From Chloroflexota bacterium (GTDB taxonomy: Bacteria > Chloroflexota > Anaerolineae > Anaerolineales > Villigracilaceae), in assembly GCA_016191985.1 (NCBI GenBank), contig JACPVB010000026.1, positions 1 through 23,439 on the forward strand: DNA of 23,439 nucleotides, written 5' to 3'. The translations under genes were made by a program, and so were the position numbers. This document shows positions 11,920 through 19,905 of the stretch, piece after piece. The notes below the pieces were generated by a model. That model saw only the letters and a list, made by a program, of their open reading frames with translations, searched no databases and was not told the origin of the DNA. Positions within the stretch are counted from its first letter, which is position 1; every line of letters begins with the position of its first letter.

Positions 11920-14616
11920 TTACTTCTTCAACTTCTTCCCCATTTCCATCACCGTAAACACAACCACACCGCTCGCCGCCGCAATGGACAGGTCACAGCC
12001 GCTCAGCGGAATGACCTCAAAGAATTTCGCCAGCGCAGGGACGTACATCACCATCATTTGCAAGGCAACCACCACAAGAGCCATGCCTGCCAATAGCGGA
12101 TTGCTCAACACACCCATTTTCAAAAGCGACACTTTGTTCGAGCGCGAGGCCAACGCTTGAAAGACCTGCATGAATGTCAGCGAGGTGAAGATCATCGTCT
12201 GCCATTCGGGGCGGCCAGTGAAAAAATACCAGGAACCGAGCGAAAGCGCGAGAATGCCAATCAACGCGCCAATCCAAATGGTCTCAGTCCCTGCGCCGCG
12301 CGAAAATACGCCTTCAGTGGGGGAGTATGGCTTGCGCTTCATCGTGTCGGGTTCGGGATTTTCCACACCCATGCCGAGGCCGAGCAGGCCGTCCGTCAAT
12401 AAATTCAGCCACAGCAATTGCAGGGGCAGCAGCGGCAGAGGCTTTCCCAAAAACGGAGCGATCAACATCACCAGCACTTTGCCGATATTGCCCGCCACGC
12501 TAAAGCGCACAAACTTGCGGATGTTATCGTAGATGGTGCGGCCTTCCTGCACAGCCGCGACGATGGTTGCAAAATTATCGTTTAGCAAAACCAGGTCAGA
12601 AGCCTCCTTGGAAACATCCGAGCCGGTGATGCCCATTGCCACGCCGATGTCTGCTTTGCGGAGGGCGGGCGCATCGTTCACACCGTCGCCGGTCATCGAA
12701 ACGATGTGACCCTTTTCCTGCAGGGCTTGCACGATCCGTAATTTATGTTCTGGCGCAACCCGCGCAAAGACGCTGACTTCATCCACAACATTTTTCAATT
12801 CGTCGAAACTTAGATGTTCAATTTCAGCCCCGGTCAACGCGCGGCCGTTATCCGTAATTCCAAGTTGGCGCGCGATCTCAATCGCCGTCAATGGATGGTC
12901 GCCTGTAATCATCACGGGCCGAATGCCAGCGGCGCGGCAGGTTGCCACCGCGTCCTTCACTTCGTTGCGCGGCGGGTCGATCATGCCGAACAAGCCGACG
13001 ATGGTCAGGTTTTGTTCCAGGTCAGTTTGAATGATCTCAGGGATGGAATTAATTAGACGGAACGCTACGCCAAGGACGCGCATCCCCTTTTTTGCAAGCC
13101 GATCATTTGCCGCCTCAATTCTGGACCTCCAGTCTGCATCCAGTTTCAGGGACGTTCCCTCCATCCAGACATGGCTCGCAACGTCGAGCAGTCCGTCCAC
13201 GCTGCCTTTGGTGAAGGCGATGTATCGTTTATCGCCGATCTCCAAACCAGATAACACAGTGGGGTCGTAATTCCCAAGATGGTGGACAGTCGTCATGCGC
13301 TTGCGTTCCGAGTCAAATGGAAGTTCGGCGGCGCGCGGGAAGGATAGATCCAGCGATGATTTCCAATATCCCATTTTCGCGGCGGCTGCCACCAGCGCGC
13401 CTTCGGTGGGATCGCCAAGTGTGTGGAAGCGGTCGTCGCCGGTGTCGATCAGCTTCGCGTCATTGCAGAGCGCGCCGCCAATCGCTGCCAGCGAAAGAGA
13501 TGATTGGACCGGTGCGCCCAGCCCACGGGTGGCGCGAAGCGAGCCGGAGCGTTCCATCATTTCCGTCAAGTCAATCGCGTGTTCGGCCACATCCAACACA
13601 ACGACTGTCATCCTGTTTTCGGTGAGCGTGCCTGTTTTATCCGAACAAATCACAGTAACCGAGCCAAGCGTTTCCACGGCGGGCAATTTTCTTATTAACG
13701 CTTCGCGCTGTAACATGCGTTGTGCGCCGAGTGCGAGCGTGATGGTAACAACGGCGGGCAGCCCTTCAGGGACGATGGCAACAGCCACGCTAACCGCCGT
13801 AAGCAGCATGTGGCGAATTTCGTCGCCGCGCAGAATGCCCAAAATAAAAACCAGCACAGCAATCACAACGCCGATCAATGCGAGATTTTTTCCAAGCGCA
13901 TCCAGCCTGCGTTGCAGTGGAGTCTGTTCCTGATGCACTTGCTGGATGAGATCCGCGATCTTGCCGAGTTCAGTTTGCATACCTGTTGCAACCACCAGCG
14001 CAAGTCCGCGCCCTTGTGTAACGATGGTTCCCATATAGCCCATGTTGCGGCGATCCCCGAGAGGTAAATCCTCGCCAGATAATGAAGCCGTATGTTTTTC
14101 AATGGGTTCGGATTCACCCGTGAGCGCGGCTTCCTGAATGCGCAAATTCACGGCTTCGAGCAAACGCAAATCGGCGGGGATGACGTTGCCTGTTTCCAGT
14201 TGAATGATGTCACCGGGCACAAGCTCACGCGCGGAGCGTTCCTGCAAATTCCCATCGCGCAGCACGCGCACATTCGGCACGGACATTTTCTTGAGCGCCG
14301 CAATAGCCTTCTCCGCGCGATATTCCTGAACGAATCCAAGCAGGGCATACAATGCGACGATGGCGAGGATGGCTATTGTATTTTTTGTGTCGCCGAGCAA
14401 GCCCGCCAAACCCCCCGCACCGATGAGGATCAACACCATCGTGGCAGTGATCTGCTCCCATAAAATTTGCAACGCATTCCGCCCGCCGCGTTCGATGAGT
14501 TCATTCACGCCATATTCAGCTTTGCGTTCGTTGGCTTGCGCCGCAGTCAACCCCGTTTCGGAGGACGACGAAAGTTCGTCCAATGCCTGCTTCGTTTCGA
14601 GTGTATGCCAGTTCAT
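11920..14616 (-). CDS. Calcium-type cation-transporting P-type ATPase (PMCA/SPCA-like)
   Basis: An 898-residue P2-type ATPase from the chosen start. Numbers here count from that start. TGES (actuator domain) is at about 166-169, the M4 motif AIVPEGLP at about 280-287, and the phosphorylation site DKTGTLTE has D326. KGSVDG, MITGDHPLTA and MTGDGVNDAP are the nucleotide and hinge motifs. In M5 the sequence NIGKVLVM has N but lacks the second site acid of SERCA, while M6 has NLLTDG. One Ca2+ (or Mn2+) site of the SPCA/PMCA kind is therefore likely. It uses ATP to export the ion from the cytoplasm. The frame is open further up to a TTG at 14643, but that codon lies inside a palindrome. ATG 14616 (MNWHT) or 14625 are better starts, neither with a strong ribosome site. 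Confidence 0.9.
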   Translation of the reverse strand: MNWHTLETKQALDELSSSSETGLTAAQANERKAEYGVNELIERGGRNALQILWEQITATMVLILIGAGGLAGLLGDTKNTIAILAIVALYALLGFVQEYRAEKAIAALKKMSVPNVRVLRDGNLQERSARELVPGDIIQLETGNVIPADLRLLEAVNLRIQEAALTGESEPIEKHTASLSGEDLPLGDRRNMGYMGTIVTQGRGLALVVATGMQTELGKIADLIQQVHQEQTPLQRRLDALGKNLALIGVVIAVLVFILGILRGDEIRHMLLTAVSVAVAIVPEGLPAVVTITLALGAQRMLQREALIRKLPAVETLGSVTVICSDKTGTLTENRMTVVVLDVAEHAIDLTEMMERSGSLRATRGLGAPVQSSLSLAAIGGALCNDAKLIDTGDDRFHTLGDPTEGALVAAAAKMGYWKSSLDLSFPRAAELPFDSERKRMTTVHHLGNYDPTVLSGLEIGDKRYIAFTKGSVDGLLDVASHVWMEGTSLKLDADWRSRIEAANDRLAKKGMRVLGVAFRLINSIPEIIQTDLEQNLTIVGLFGMIDPPRNEVKDAVATCRAAGIRPVMITGDHPLTAIEIARQLGITDNGRALTGAEIEHLSFDELKNVVDEVSVFARVAPEHKLRIVQALQEKGHIVSMTGDGVNDAPALRKADIGVAMGITGSDVSKEASDLVLLNDNFATIVAAVQEGRTIYDNIRKFVRFSVAGNIGKVLVMLIAPFLGKPLPLLPLQLLWLNLLTDGLLGLGMGVENPEPDTMKRKPYSPTEGVFSRGAGTETIWIGALIGILALSLGSWYFFTGRPEWQTMIFTSLTFMQVFQALASRSNKVSLLKMGVLSNPLLAGMALVVVALQMMVMYVPALAKFFEVIPLSGCDLSIAAASGVVVFTVMEMGKKLKK

Positions 14617-14633
14617 AATTTCCATTTCAATTT

Positions 14634-14668
14634 CAGACCCCAAAGGTTTTTAAAACCTTTAGGGTCTG
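14634..14668. repeat. 17-bp-arm palindrome in the ATPase leader
   Basis: CAGACCCCAAAGGTTTT (14634-14650) and AAAACCTTTAGGGTCTG (14652-14668) are complementary except for one pair, with a single base at the centre. It lies 18 bases upstream of the preferred ATPase start, and would form a strong hairpin in the mRNA leader. The composition fits the short palindromic repeats scattered through this window. Confidence 0.75.
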
Positions 14669-15002
14669 TTCATTTCGTGTCCATTTACAGAGTATCGCAT
14701 AATTTAGTAAACAGAAAATTCGTTTTTTACTCGTAATTTTCAATAAAAAGTTTACTTAATTATGAGACAAGCGATAAGATGATGGAATTGTACAATGAAT
14801 CGATTAGAAAATTGTTATAAATTTAATCGGTGAAGATGACGCTCTCGCTTCGTTCCCCGCCCTGGCTTGATCCTGTCTGAGCAGCATTTTCCTACCCTTA
14901 CCTTTGTATGTCATGCTGAGGTCAATGAGCATCTCTGCACAACGCAGCAAAGATGCTTCGGTCACGAAGGGCGTCAGGATGATATGAATCTGACACATAA
15001 AA
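14669..15002. other. Intergenic region with dispersed-repeat sequence
   Basis: No gene is visible in this stretch of over 300 bases. The left part is AT-rich and may hold the ATPase promoter, but no clear -35/-10 pair was found. At about 14907-14990 a TGTCATGCTGAGG start, a GCATCT/AGATGC pair around a CTGC/GCAG core, and a GGGCGTCAGGATGA end form a degraded palindromic repeat of the kind found in many copies in genomes of this type. Confidence 0.45.
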
Positions 15003-15030
15003 AAACTCGCTCCACATTCGGAGCGAGTTT
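14999..15030 (-). terminator. Intrinsic terminator of the alpha-oxoamine synthase gene
   Basis: AAACTCGCTCC (15003-15013) and GGAGCGAGTTT (15020-15030) form a perfect 11-bp stem with a 6-base loop. On the minus strand the stem runs into a T-run (complement of 15005-14999). It is 8 bases past the stop codon. Confidence 0.92.
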
Positions 15031-15037
15031 CCACTTT

Positions 15038-16249
15038 CTATTTGATGATCCCCATCTTTTTGCCTGCTTCGCCAATGATATCCATCGCGCGTTCGATCTC
15101 GCTGGGTTCATGCGCGGCAGTGACTGTGGCTCGCAGGCGGGCCAGCCCCTCCTGCACAGCGGGGGAGACCACCGGCAAAACGAAGACATCCCTGTGTTGA
15201 GCCTCGCGAGTCATTTCGAAGGCGACTTGATCCTGTCCACATAAAACAGGAACAATGGCGGTCTCGGTCAGCATGGTATCAAAGCCCATGCTTTTCAAGC
15301 CGCCGATGAATTGCTTGGTATTTTCATTCAAGCGTTCGATGCGCCAGGGTTCATCCAAAATGACCTTGAAAGCCTCGTTCGCGGCGGCGGCCTGTGCGGG
15401 CGGCAGCGCAGCAGAGAAGATGTAGGCGCGGCTGGCGTGGCGCAGATAGGTGATGATATCTTCCTTCGCGGCTACATACCCGCCCACAGACGGGATGGTT
15501 TTGCTGAGCGTGCCCATCTTAATGTCGATGGCGCCGTACATGTTGAAGTATTCTTCGATGCCTGTGCCTTTTTCACCAAGCACACCCACCGAGTGGGCTT
15601 CGTCGATCATCAGCCAGGCGTGGTATTTTTTGCACAACTCCACCATCTTGGGTAGGTCTATAATGTCGCCATCCATACTGAAGACCGAGTCCGCGACCAC
15701 CATTTTGGCAACATCTGCGGGAGCATTTTTGAGCAGGCCTTCGAGATGCTCCATGTCATTATGGCGGAAGCGGCGGAATTCCGCACCGGACATCAAACAA
15801 CCGTCCACAATGGAAGCGTGGTTGATCTTGTCCGAAAAGACGTAATCGCCGCGTCCCATCAAGGTGGAAATGACGGTCAGGTTGGTGGCATAGCCCGAAG
15901 TGTAGGTAATTGCGGCTTCCTCGTGTTTGAAGTTTGCAATCGTCTCTTCGAGTTCGTTGTGAATGGTCAATGTGCCAGCCAATGTCCGCACACCGTTTGT
16001 GCCGGTGCCGAATTTGTCCACGGCTTTTTTGGCAGCTTCGTTAATGCGCGGGTGGCCGACCAGCCCAAGGTAGCTGTAGGAAGCGTACATCCCCATCTCA
16101 CGTCCGCGCACGCGCACTTTTGCCCCACCCATCATCTCTTCCACGGGTTGGTTGTAGAAATACAGGTCATTGTTCTTAAGATAATGAATGCGGTCTGTCA
16201 TCGCCTTGATGCGGCGTGTGACGGCATCATCCGTGTTGTGGAAATCCAT
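15038..16249 (-). CDS. Alpha-oxoamine synthase (PLP-dependent, KBL/BioF/SPT family)
   Basis: A 403-residue fold-type I PLP enzyme. Family marks are SYSYLGLVGHP (57-67, substrate-entry motif N/S-Y-L-G), GTGTNGVRTLAGT (81-93), H144 (stacks on PLP), D216 and H219 in MIDEAHSVG, and K250 in GTLSKTIPS, the Schiff-base lysine. The family joins an amino acid to an acyl-CoA with loss of CO2: glycine C-acetyltransferase, 8-amino-7-oxononanoate synthase, serine palmitoyltransferase and related enzymes. The TLSKTIPSVGGY motif differs from the KBL (TLGKALG) and BioF forms, so the exact substrate is open, and a role in lipid or sphingolipid-type synthesis is possible. The gene stands alone, with GGAGG seven bases before ATG, a promoter at 16278-16306 and a perfect terminator. 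Confidence 0.87.
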   Translation of the reverse strand: MDFHNTDDAVTRRIKAMTDRIHYLKNNDLYFYNQPVEEMMGGAKVRVRGREMGMYASYSYLGLVGHPRINEAAKKAVDKFGTGTNGVRTLAGTLTIHNELEETIANFKHEEAAITYTSGYATNLTVISTLMGRGDYVFSDKINHASIVDGCLMSGAEFRRFRHNDMEHLEGLLKNAPADVAKMVVADSVFSMDGDIIDLPKMVELCKKYHAWLMIDEAHSVGVLGEKGTGIEEYFNMYGAIDIKMGTLSKTIPSVGGYVAAKEDIITYLRHASRAYIFSAALPPAQAAAANEAFKVILDEPWRIERLNENTKQFIGGLKSMGFDTMLTETAIVPVLCGQDQVAFEMTREAQHRDVFVLPVVSPAVQEGLARLRATVTAAHEPSEIERAMDIIGEAGKKMGIIK

Positions 16250-16277
16250 GTAAAGTCCTCCGAAACAGAATGGCGTA

Positions 16278-16306
16278 AGTTTAGCCGAGGGGATTGTTTC
16301 TGTCTA
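16278..16306 (-). promoter_or_regulatory. Promoter of the alpha-oxoamine synthase gene
   Basis: On the minus strand TAGACA (16306-16301) and TAAACT (16283-16278) are 17 bases apart. The -35 matches five of six and the -10 four of six consensus bases. The start codon is 29 bases downstream with GGAGG at the right distance. Confidence 0.65.
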
Positions 16307-16309
16307 GCA

Positions 16310-16616
16310 GAATGTGAAGAGGCGCGTTCCATGCTTTTGTAAAACATGTTTGTGCACGAAAATCACGGATCGAACGGATTTTTTCTTTTTTACGGAATTT
16401 TTCGTATGCAAAAAATTATTGGTAGGATTGCACCTAAATGTGGTCAGGTCTTTATCCGCTAACCCTTCGACAAGCTCAGGACAGGTCTACACTACTCTGC
16501 GCGAATTTTGGGGCGCTTTTCGGGCTGATTGCCTTTGATTAGCGGAGATTAGCAAAAATTCGCGGATTCTTTTCTGTGCTATTCGGGTTTCCACGCTTAA
16601 CTGCGGTGATACCAAA
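16310..16616. repeat. Intergenic region with dispersed repeat fragments
   Basis: This stretch of about 300 bases has no gene. At about 16462-16485 it contains AACCCTTCGACAAGCTCAGG followed by ACAG, a sequence I know as a many-copy intergenic repeat in such genomes. At about 16535-16575 a second repeat-like run (GATTAGCGGAGATTAGC, then AATTCGCGGATTC) resembles another family of degenerate repeats. No clear terminator for ligA is seen. Confidence 0.45.
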
Positions 16617-18740
16617 TTATCTGCCCGCAAGTTTTTTTAGTTCAGCTTCATCGATCACTTTCACGCCCAATGATTGTGCCTTGTCGAGCTTCGAGCCTGG
16701 GTTTTCGCCAAGGACAAGATAACTGGTCTTCTTGCTGACACTATCGATCACCTTGCCGCCGTGTGACTCGATGAATTCCTTCACGCCGTCGCGCGATAGC
16801 GTGGGAAGCGTGCCGGTCACCACAAAGGTCAACCCCGATAATTTTCCCGAAGCCTTGCTGGCTTTCTTGCTCTCGGTGGGCCAGACCCCAGCCTTCTTTA
16901 ATTTTCCAAGTAGTTTTTTGTTGGAGGGCTTTGAAAACCAGTCCACAATCGACTCGGCAATGTTCGGGCCGACACCCTCTATCGTCATCAGGTCTTCGAT
17001 TGAAACAGTCGAAAGCTTGTCCAAATCGCCAAAGGTTGCGGATAAATCTTTCGCCATGACTTCACCCACCCCATGAATGCCTACCCCAATGATCACCCGC
17101 TGCAAGGGTTGTTTCTTTGCCTCGGAGATGGCGTTGAACAATTTTTCAGGGCGTTTATCGGGCGCTTTTTTGGTTGAGGTTTTAACAGGGGTTTTGGGAG
17201 GATTCTTTTCCCTTCGTCGCCGATTAAGTTCTTCGTTGATGACCGCTAAATCTTTTATGGTTAATGAAAACAGGTCTGCAACGTCACTGACCAGGTCAGA
17301 TTCAACCAATATTTTTACAAGCTCGGTGCCCAATCCTTCAATATCCATCGCGCCGCGTGAGACGAAGTGCTCCACGTTTCGGAGCAATTGCGCGGGGCAG
17401 GCCGCATTGACGCAATACCACGCCACTTCGCCTTCAAAGTGTTCCACCGCCTGTCCGCAGGCGGGACAAGTTGTCGGCGGTTTATATTTTTTTTCTTTTC
17501 CAGAACGCGCATCCACCACGGGACCGATGACATAGGGAATCACTTCGCCTGCGCGTTTCACCAATACGCGGTCACCGATGCGGATATCTTTTTCTTCTAT
17601 AAAATCGAAGTTGTGAAGAGTGGCGCTGCGGACGATGACCCCGCCGATTTCCACGGCTTCAAGTACGGCCTTGGGTGTCAGCACGCCGGTGCGTCCCACT
17701 TCCACTTCGATGCCCAGCAGGGTGGTGGTCACTTCGCGCGCGGGGAATTTGAAGGCAATCGCGCCGCGCGGGTCTTTGCCCACAAAACCCAAATCGGCGG
17801 CAAGGTTCAAGTCATCTATTTTGATGACCATGCCGTCGGCTTCGTAGGATAATTTGTCACGACCTTCGTTCCACGTTTCGGTGTAGGCAATTGCGGATTC
17901 AAGGTTGTTGAAGCGTCTGGCAACATCCGCCACAGGGAAGCCGAGTGCTTTGAGATATTCCAAAATTTCCCATTGCGAAGTGGGGACTTTGCCGCCTTCG
18001 GAATGTACGATTTGATAGACGAGCAGAGTCAACGGGCGGGAGGCGGTGAGCTGCGGGTCGAGCTGGCGTAACGATCCCGCTGCCGTGTTGCGCGGATTGA
18101 GATAGGTCTTTTCGCCCGCCTCTTCCAATTTTTTATTTAATTCATCGAATTCCTTGATGGGAATGAATGCTTCGCCGCGAACGACGAGATGCCTGGGTAA
18201 TTGGTAATTCGTGATTGAAGCCTGTTTACCCTTTACTGCTGTTTGCTCACGGGTCACTGGAATTTTCAGCGGAATCGCCCGTATCGTCCGCAGGTTGGAG
18301 GTGATGTCTTCGCCGATTTCACCGTCACCGCGGGTGGCGCCTTGCACGAACAGGCCGTCACGGTAATGCAGGACAACGGATAACCCGTCAATTTTTGGTT
18401 CAACGACGAACTTTGCTTTTTCAACGCGGTCATCGATCTTCAAGACACGCTCGTACCACGCGCGGGCATCTTCGGCTCCGAAGGCATTCGCCAGGCTCAA
18501 AATGGGAGCAGGGTGGCGAATTTTCTCGAAACGGTCAGCAGGCCGGGCACCGGCGCGCTGCGTGGGACTATCCGTTGTGATCCAGTCTGGATGATCCGCC
18601 TCGATCTTTTTTAGTTCGTTAAGCAGGCGGTCATATTCCAGGTCACTGATGACGGGCGCATCCAACACGTGATAACGATAATTATGGAAGTTGACCTGCG
18701 CCTTTAGTTCTTCGTATCGGGTGAGGAGTTTTTCTGCCAT
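16617..18740 (-). CDS. ligA: NAD-dependent DNA ligase LigA
   Basis: A 707-residue NAD+-dependent DNA ligase, which seals nicks in replication and repair. Domains in order: Ia (1-65, with YHVLDAPVISDLEYDRL), the nucleotidyltransferase (about 66-335) with catalytic K116 in EPKIDG and EADGMVIKID, the OB fold (about 336-415), a Cys4 zinc finger (C425, C428, C443, C448), HhH repeats (to about 610) and BRCT (about 632-705). Two oddities stand out. Residues about 163-183 (TREQTAVKGKQASITNYQLP) are extra relative to typical LigA. Residues about 503-533 replace the first HhH motif with a basic Pro/Lys linker. The gene lacks a ribosome site, and a TATAAT lies only six bases before ATG, so the mRNA is probably leaderless. 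Confidence 0.95.
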   Translation of the reverse strand: MAEKLLTRYEELKAQVNFHNYRYHVLDAPVISDLEYDRLLNELKKIEADHPDWITTDSPTQRAGARPADRFEKIRHPAPILSLANAFGAEDARAWYERVLKIDDRVEKAKFVVEPKIDGLSVVLHYRDGLFVQGATRGDGEIGEDITSNLRTIRAIPLKIPVTREQTAVKGKQASITNYQLPRHLVVRGEAFIPIKEFDELNKKLEEAGEKTYLNPRNTAAGSLRQLDPQLTASRPLTLLVYQIVHSEGGKVPTSQWEILEYLKALGFPVADVARRFNNLESAIAYTETWNEGRDKLSYEADGMVIKIDDLNLAADLGFVGKDPRGAIAFKFPAREVTTTLLGIEVEVGRTGVLTPKAVLEAVEIGGVIVRSATLHNFDFIEEKDIRIGDRVLVKRAGEVIPYVIGPVVDARSGKEKKYKPPTTCPACGQAVEHFEGEVAWYCVNAACPAQLLRNVEHFVSRGAMDIEGLGTELVKILVESDLVSDVADLFSLTIKDLAVINEELNRRRREKNPPKTPVKTSTKKAPDKRPEKLFNAISEAKKQPLQRVIIGVGIHGVGEVMAKDLSATFGDLDKLSTVSIEDLMTIEGVGPNIAESIVDWFSKPSNKKLLGKLKKAGVWPTESKKASKASGKLSGLTFVVTGTLPTLSRDGVKEFIESHGGKVIDSVSKKTSYLVLGENPGSKLDKAQSLGVKVIDEAELKKLAGR
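18195..18260. repeat. Repeat-like insert inside ligA
   Basis: This stretch carries GGTAATTGGTAATTCGTGATT followed by TTTACC, TTTACTGCTGTTTGCTCAC and GGTCACTGG. Such strings of AATTGGTAATT and TTTACTG/TCACTG units resemble low-complexity dispersed repeats, and a similar run (TCACTGACTCACTGTTTACTT) stands at about 11906-11926. Here it is translated in frame and accounts for the extra residues 163-183 of LigA. Confidence 0.5.
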
Positions 18741-18746
18741 GCGTGC

Positions 18747-18752
18747 ATTATA
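18747..18752 (-). promoter_or_regulatory. -10 element of ligA, implying leaderless transcript
   Basis: On the minus strand a perfect TATAAT (18752-18747) ends six bases before the ATG of ligA (18740), so transcription should begin at or next to the start codon. No clear -35 is seen, since the position is occupied by the terminator of the upstream gene. There is no Shine-Dalgarno sequence. Confidence 0.6.
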
Positions 18753-18756
18753 GCCG

Positions 18757-18786
18757 AAATGAAAACCCGCCCTGAGAGGGCGGGTT
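18757..18786 (-). terminator. Intrinsic terminator of the ParA-associated operon
   Basis: AACCCGCCCT (18764-18773) and AGGGCGGGTT (18777-18786) form a perfect 10-bp GC-rich stem with a 3-base loop. On the minus strand it is followed by TTCATTT after the stem T's. It starts 7 bases beyond the stop of the small helical protein and ends the minus-strand pair. Confidence 0.82.
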
Positions 18787-18792
18787 GAAAAA

Positions 18793-19125
18793 TTAATCTA
18801 TTTTTTTCCAAACATCGGAAGGCGGGCGCGAAAGTGGACGGGTCATCGCAGAGAGACGGGATTCGTAAAATGTCTCTTCCGCATTTGAAAACCTGGAGAC
18901 CGAAAATAAATTCCGTGCCACGAGGATGTCTGCAAGGCTTTTGGCTTCGTCCCGCGTGAATTCAAGTTTTTCAGCAAATTCGGTCAGGCTGAAGCGGCCA
19001 AGGCGGATTACAGCATTCAAAGCCGAGCGAAGAGGCTCGGAGAACAGGACAACATCCGATGGACGAATATCCTCCTTGCGGGCTTCAAGCTCCCTTAACG
19101 CGTTTTGAAAAAGCGATTCGCTCAT
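18793..19125 (-). CDS. Small helical protein paired with MinD/ParA ATPase, winged-helix-like
   Basis: A 110-residue protein I do not recognise by name. It is mostly helical and charged. Residues about 25-75 (VVLFSEPLRSALNAVIRLG, then SLTEFAEKLEFTRDEAKSLA and DILVARNLFSVS) have the order of a winged-helix domain: helix, a strand-turn-helix with TEFAEKL-x-x-TRDEAKSLAD as recognition helix pair, then a wing. The C-terminal 25 residues are Ser/Arg/Pro-rich. The ribosome site AAGGAGG sits 5 bases before ATG. It begins 24 bases after the MinD/ParA stop, so both form an operon ended by the terminator at 18757-18786. A role as the partner or adaptor of the ATPase is inferred from position alone. Confidence 0.65.
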   Translation of the reverse strand: MSESLFQNALRELEARKEDIRPSDVVLFSEPLRSALNAVIRLGRFSLTEFAEKLEFTRDEAKSLADILVARNLFSVSRFSNAEETFYESRLSAMTRPLSRPPSDVWKKID

Positions 19126-19149
19126 GGCTTCCTCCTTACAGAGGCTGCT

Positions 19150-19905
19150 TCAGTCCTTGAGTTGATCCACGAGACTGCGCAGGCCTTTGGTTACAGGGTG
19201 ATCGGGGAATCGGACCGAGAAAATACCTGAGCTGGCGAGAGTCATCATTTCATCCGAGTGGGGGAGTACCGCGCCGACCTTGGCATCGTAGGTCTGCTCC
19301 ACACGGGTGCGGACATCATCAAAATCAAATGTGGTGGGAACCTTGTTTACCAGCATCAACATCTTCGGCACATCCAGCTTTTTGGCGACATCCACTGTCA
19401 CGGCTGTGCCCTGGTAATCCTGTGAATCGGGGCGGAGGATGATGACCAGCGCATTGGAGATGGCGATGGAGAGCAGGGTCTCTTCATTCAGGCCGGGGTG
19501 CGTATCGATCAAAAGATAATCGAGTTTTAGTTTTTCCACCACGTCGCGAAAACCATCGTTGAGCAGGCCCACGTCATAGCCTTCGCGCAGGATGCGGGCA
19601 ATTTCACCAGCCTTGATGCTGGAGGGGATCAGGAATATCTGCCCCTTGATCTCCCCGCCTACGTGTCCCGTCACATCATGAGCGGCTTCTTCAATGCCAC
19701 ATTTACCCCACAGATAATCATTGAGGGAGTGGATCATCTCCGATTCGTCGAGATTAAAAAGAACGTGAATCCCAGGCGAGGCAATATCCGTATCCACCAC
19801 GCCCACGCGCGCGCCGTCCATGGCCAGCAACGCGGAAATGTTTGCCGTGGTGTTCGATTTTCCCGTACCGCCGCGAAAAGAGTGAATTGAAATGATTTTG
19901 GACAT
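19150..19905 (-). CDS. MinD/ParA-family P-loop ATPase
   Basis: A 251-residue ATPase of the MinD/ParA/FleN class. The deviant Walker A is FRGGTGKSN (10-18), with R11 where most members have the signature Lys of KGGxGK, and K16 as the P-loop lysine. The A' motif VVDTDIASPG (35-44) and Walker B LLIDTHPGL (about 131-139) are intact. There is no obvious C-terminal amphipathic MinD membrane helix, so it may act on proteins or the nucleoid. Such ATPases position flagella, division or signalling complexes. It shares a divergent region (19906-20048) with the ECF sigma gene, and is followed by a small winged-helix-like gene. GGAGAG precedes the ATG. Regulation together with the sigma/PrsW set is likely but not shown. 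Confidence 0.87.
   Translation of the reverse strand: MSKIISIHSFRGGTGKSNTTANISALLAMDGARVGVVDTDIASPGIHVLFNLDESEMIHSLNDYLWGKCGIEEAAHDVTGHVGGEIKGQIFLIPSSIKAGEIARILREGYDVGLLNDGFRDVVEKLKLDYLLIDTHPGLNEETLLSIAISNALVIILRPDSQDYQGTAVTVDVAKKLDVPKMLMLVNKVPTTFDFDDVRTRVEQTYDAKVGAVLPHSDEMMTLASSGIFSVRFPDHPVTKGLRSLVDQLKD

Noticed and set aside
13295..13933. Plus-strand open frame of 212 codons
   Set aside because: It lies wholly antisense to the P-type ATPase, is Ser/Ala-rich and low in complexity, and has no motif or ribosome site.
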